A model generated the notes under the pieces. The model saw nothing but the letters and a program-made list of their open reading frames with translations. It was not told the DNA's origin and searched no databases. Of a stretch of 57,707 nt of DNA, positions 56,944 to 57,707 are shown one piece after another; position 1 is the first letter of the stretch, and every line of letters begins with the position of its first letter. The stretch comes from an uncultured Eubacteriales bacterium. Its GTDB lineage: Bacteria > Bacillota > Clostridia > Lachnospirales > Anaerotignaceae. Made by a program: the position numbers and the translations under genes. The DNA lies in NCBI GenBank assembly GCA_900546215.1, contig URCD01000004.1, positions 1 to 57,707 of the forward strand. Direction: 5' to 3'.

Positions 56944-57707
56944 CATACGTAATGCGCTCCAATACATACAGACGTTTTTAAGGATAAAGACAAAGGATAA
57001 TAAGATAGTTCCCTTTAAGCTGAACAGCCCGCAGAGACGGCTGTACGAGGTAATAAAGCATGAGGCGCAGGCCGATAAACCAATAAGGATAATAATACTT
57101 AAGGCGAGGCAGATGGGCTTTTCCACATTGACTGAGGCGCTTATATTTCACCGGACAGCCACAAAGGAGAATGTAAACAGCCTGATAATCGCGCATAAGG
57201 ACGACGCCACAAGCAACCTCTTCAGTATGTCAAAGCTGTTTTATAATGAACTGCCGTCAATGCTGAAGCCGCATAGAAAGGCAAGCAACGCCAAGGAGCT
57301 TATATTTGACGCTCCTGCCAGAGTGGAGAACATAATCGGGCTAAACTCAAAAATCAAATGCGCCACAGCAGGCGGCGACGGAGTAGGCCGTTCAGATACC
57401 TTCTCAAACGTGCATATATCGGAGTTCGCCTTCTGGACAGGAAACAAGATGGAAACGCTTAACGGCCTTTTGCAGTCTGTACCGTCACAGCCGGGGACAA
57501 TGGTTATAATAGAAAGCACGGCTAATGGCTTTGACGAGTTTAAAAGACTGTGGGATGCCGCTGTAAATAAAGAGAATGACTTTATACCGGTGTTCTTTCC
57601 CTGGTACGAGCTGGCGGAGTATCAAAAGCTATATGACGGCTTTGAACTGACAGAGGAAGAAAAGGAACTGCGAAAACGCTTCAGCCTGTCGCTTGAACAA
57701 TTAAGCT
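56933..57707 (+). CDS. Phage terminase large subunit (partial, runs off window)
   Basis: The first 258 residues, starting MSINIRNALQYIQTF at an ATG inside the end of the small-subunit gene. Walker A-type ILKARQMGFSTLTEA (about 60-75), Walker B-region SNVHISEFAFW, and VIIESTANGFDEFKRLW coupling motif. The ATP-driven packaging motor; the nuclease domain lies beyond the window's end. Confidence 0.93.
   Translation, partial: MSINIRNALQYIQTFLRIKTKDNKIVPFKLNSPQRRLYEVIKHEAQADKPIRIIILKARQMGFSTLTEALIFHRTATKENVNSLIIAHKDDATSNLFSMSKLFYNELPSMLKPHRKASNAKELIFDAPARVENIIGLNSKIKCATAGGDGVGRSDTFSNVHISEFAFWTGNKMETLNGLLQSVPSQPGTMVIIESTANGFDEFKRLWDAAVNKENDFIPVFFPWYELAEYQKLYDGFELTEEEKELRKRFSLSLEQLS

Overview
The window looks like a chromosome segment of a strictly anaerobic, moderately AT-rich Clostridia bacterium (Lachnospirales/Anaerotignum-like is my best guess, from gene families, AGGAGG-type ribosome sites and codon use; no rRNA or tRNA is present to confirm it). 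It has three parts.

(1) 1-31.4 kb, chromosomal metabolism. A PadR/DUF1700 operon is followed by a catabolic cluster (2.8-18.3 kb): two adenine deaminases, a TudS-like putative desulfidase, an M20 amidohydrolase, an OsmC protein, a polyamine-type ABC importer, an MBL hydrolase, a D-threonine-aldolase-like enzyme, a D-aminoacylase and a deaminase-type amidohydrolase, with one XRE-cupin regulator. I read it as import and stripping of nitrogen from purine-like and N-acyl/D-amino compounds. Next come nitrogen genes: a nitrilase-fold amidase, asnB behind an Asn-specific T-box, glnA behind a short structured leader, an amino-acid ABC importer and a DapF-fold racemase. A cation/proton antiporter sits behind a leader that looks like a fluoride riboswitch. 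The glnA leader and the leader of the polyamine-type importer share the same promoter geometry and hairpin plan. A long palindromic repeat occurs twice, each time just downstream of a small ribbon-helix-helix (RHH) gene, and paralogues of the small RHH gene are scattered through the region.

(2) 30.2-38.2 kb, regulatory modules and housekeeping genes. Two tandem modules each have a leftward XRE repressor, a divergent 44-45 codon gene and an RHH gene (one decayed). They are followed by a class V aminotransferase, a CorA-type transporter, a hemolysin III protein, DUF1836, an Mbeg1-like hydrolase, feoA and a broken feoB.

(3) 38.16-57.7 kb, the left part of a temperate tailed-phage genome integrated in feoB by a large serine recombinase. 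The order is recombinase, lysogen-side genes, CI-like repressor and divergent early operon, recombination/replication genes (SbcC-like ATPase, Sak4-like ATPase, DUF669, helicase, primase-ATPase), RusA, PAPS-reductase-like protein, late regulator, a reverse-oriented accessory operon with a J-domain protein, and terminase small and large subunits. The large subunit runs off the window. Several structured RNA or DNA elements lie between the phage genes.

The most unusual signals are the paired short proteins that resemble the C-terminal helix of their divergent repressors, a hairpin-plus-tail element present twice in the phage early operon with compensatory stem changes, the palindromic repeats with mutually complementary loops, and the shared leader RNA of glnA and the importer.
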